Positions 39,446 to 40,716 of a stretch of DNA of 40,716 bases are shown here, piece by piece. The notes below the pieces were generated by a model that ran no database searches, was not told where the DNA came from, and saw only the letters and a list, made by a program, of their open reading frames with translations. The stretch is from an archaeon (GTDB taxonomy: Archaea; Asgardarchaeota; Hermodarchaeia; Hermodarchaeales; Hermodarchaeaceae): the NCBI GenBank assembly GCA_016550425.1, contig JABXGS010000174.1, forward strand, positions 1-40,716. The letters run 5' to 3'. How positions within the stretch are numbered: the first letter of the stretch is position 1; every line of letters starts with the position of its first letter. The position numbers and the translations under genes were made by a program.

Positions 39446-40716
39446 TTAGGAGCTGGACCATAGATCGCTAGCAACCTCAACCAGCCTAAGGCGCATTAAA
39501 GTATCCCGAGTTGGTTTACCTGTCTTGGGGTCCCAATGACTTGCTTCATAAAAATCATGGAGTTGGCGTTCTACATTAGGGACCTTCCCTTCATTTAGTC
39601 CTGTAGGAAGTGGTTTCAGTAGCCCTGGGGGAAGACAATCGTCTTTTGCAGTGATTCCACACCGAATATTGAAAGCTCGTTTCAGATTCATTGAACGTTC
39701 ACCAATCTCAAGGAGCTGTATCGGAGTAAGAGTAAGCCCCGTTGCGGCATTATAGAGCTGTGTAACAAGAAGAGGTTCAAGAAGAGTAAGTTGACAAAGG
39801 GGCAGTGAATTAAAAAGCGTCCGCCAGTTCCGAAGCGTGGCAACCTTCATCCCTTGATTTTGGTCGGAATGGCGGTCTCCCGGTTCAATACCATATTCGG
39901 GAATTGCAACACCCATTTCAATTGTAGGCACATCGCCCTGCATATGAGAGGCCCCAATTGGGGAAACAGCATAAGCGGTAGCTAAGCCAAAGAATGCACG
40001 GGGGTCATGCATTGGGATTTCAAGCCCTTTAACATGAAATGCCATATCTTGTATACCAAACCTATCAGCCACTCGTTTCACTCCTTCTGCAAGGAGATCA
40101 CCTAAACCTTGGCGTTGAACTATCATCTCAATAAGCTGTAGAAGGGTCTCGCCATTTCCAAACTGGAGTTTCAGAGAACCGAGCAGTTTCTTCGGGAGTT
40201 TTTTGGCTTCATTTGCTGCGAAGGCAAAGGCGATTGTGTTACCGCAAGAGATGGTGTCTAATCCGTATAAGTTACAAAGGTGATTTGCTTGGCAAAGAAT
40301 CGGAAGATTATCGACTTGGCAGAGTGAGCCAAAGGCACCGACGGTTTCATATTCGGGACCAGCAACATCTTTGAGTTTTACATTCTCCTCTTCAACGGTG
40401 ATGATAGGTCCGCATCCAATCGGACAAGCATGGCAGCGGAATTGACCGCTTCGATACTGGTTCAAAGCAGACGCATTGATTTTTGAAATGTCCATGGATG
40501 ATTCGGAGAAATAGCGAACCGGCATATCATTAAAGAGATTCATCAACATGTCGGCGCTGTAAAGTGTTCCATTAGCTCCTAGAATTGCGGAAAGTCCTTG
40601 CAGTAATTGGTTCGCCGTTTTGACATGCCCTCGAAATGTGGTTGGGTCAGCTAGTTCTGGTTTTTGTGTTCCTCGAACGGCAATAGCTTTCAAATGCTTG
40701 GCTCCAAGAACCGCCC
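39446..40716 (-). CDS. Aldehyde:ferredoxin oxidoreductase family protein (partial, 5' end outside window)
   Basis: The C-terminal 423 or so residues of a tungsten-pterin aldehyde:ferredoxin oxidoreductase; the frame is open to the window end with the family sequence AVLGAKHLKAIAVRG, so the apparent TTG start at 40693 is internal. The [4Fe-4S] ligands appear as CHACPIGC (C-x2-C-x3-C), with a fourth likely in KDDCLPP. Pterin-binding segments include AGPEYETVGAFGSLC and LEIPMHDPRAFFGLATAYAVSPIGASHMQGD. The enzyme oxidises aldehydes to acids while reducing ferredoxin, in the cytoplasm. The N-terminal third lies beyond the window. The exact branch (AOR, GOR, FOR or WOR5) cannot be decided from this part. 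Confidence 0.9.
   Translation of the reverse strand, partial: AVLGAKHLKAIAVRGTQKPELADPTTFRGHVKTANQLLQGLSAILGANGTLYSADMLMNLFNDMPVRYFSESSMDISKINASALNQYRSGQFRCHACPIGCGPIITVEEENVKLKDVAGPEYETVGAFGSLCQVDNLPILCQANHLCNLYGLDTISCGNTIAFAFAANEAKKLPKKLLGSLKLQFGNGETLLQLIEMIVQRQGLGDLLAEGVKRVADRFGIQDMAFHVKGLEIPMHDPRAFFGLATAYAVSPIGASHMQGDVPTIEMGVAIPEYGIEPGDRHSDQNQGMKVATLRNWRTLFNSLPLCQLTLLEPLLVTQLYNAATGLTLTPIQLLEIGERSMNLKRAFNIRCGITAKDDCLPPGLLKPLPTGLNEGKVPNVERQLHDFYEASHWDPKTGKPTRDTLMRLRLVEVASDLWSSS

Noticed and set aside
1..40716. CRISPR array, insertion sequence or prophage
   Set aside because: I saw no regularly spaced direct repeats, no transposase or integrase frame and no phage structural genes.

Overview
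The window reads as a gene-dense archaeal chromosome segment of moderate GC. TATA-like boxes sit about 26-30 bases ahead of several leaderless or short-leader starts. Shine-Dalgarno motifs of the GGTGA/GGAG type precede many internal genes, and GTG/TTG starts are common. Typically archaeal genes include an AfpA-type archaeoflavoprotein, an actinobacterial/archaeal-type inositol-phosphate synthase, RAM (Lrp/AsnC effector) domains, a split pair of MgtE half-transporters and a tungsten-type aldehyde:ferredoxin oxidoreductase. Together with secreted, sequon-rich Ig/toroid proteins, a GH3-type adenylate enzyme and a GH5 enzyme resembling glucosylceramidases/sterylglucosidases, this is compatible with an Asgard-like archaeon. 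That placement is an inference, and no rRNA, tRNA or ribosomal protein gene is present to anchor it.

Left part (1-9908, all minus): a run of six genes read from 9908 toward 1. They are a two-helix membrane protein of unknown function, a polytopic membrane protein with an HEVCH zinc-protease motif, a secreted membrane-anchored protein, a 1645-residue surface protein (Rossmann-like domain, alpha/alpha-toroid repeats, Ig-like domains, C-terminal membrane anchor), a small zinc-ribbon protein, and an M28 zinc peptidase cut by the window edge. The M28 protein and the giant protein appear to share a Rossmann/GATase-like domain, so this looks like one cell-surface system. It is the best candidate here for something undescribed.

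Centre-left (10380-14351, all plus): a small helical protein, a stand-alone RAM domain, an EamA-like transporter carrying its own C-terminal RAM domain, a protein of unknown family and a seven-helix membrane protein. Centre (14420-21658): a GH3-family adenylate enzyme, a long non-coding stretch, a RimK/MptN-like ATP-grasp ligase, inositol-phosphate synthase, a Nudix hydrolase, AfpA, a small membrane protein and an iron-sulfur flavoprotein.

Centre-right (21699-28190): an ABC exporter pair, two MFS transporters and a FabH-like thiolase-fold enzyme. Right (28239-36398): a cytoplasmic GH5 glycosidase, a DinB-like protein, a serine beta-lactamase-fold hydrolase, an acyl-CoA synthetase, an alpha/beta hydrolase and a tryptophan-rich membrane protein. 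Several of these act, by family, on acyl or glycolipid substrates. Far right (36470-40716, all minus): two MgtE half-transporters behind an operator-like inverted repeat, a GltA/NfnB-type flavoprotein, and an aldehyde:ferredoxin oxidoreductase cut by the window edge.
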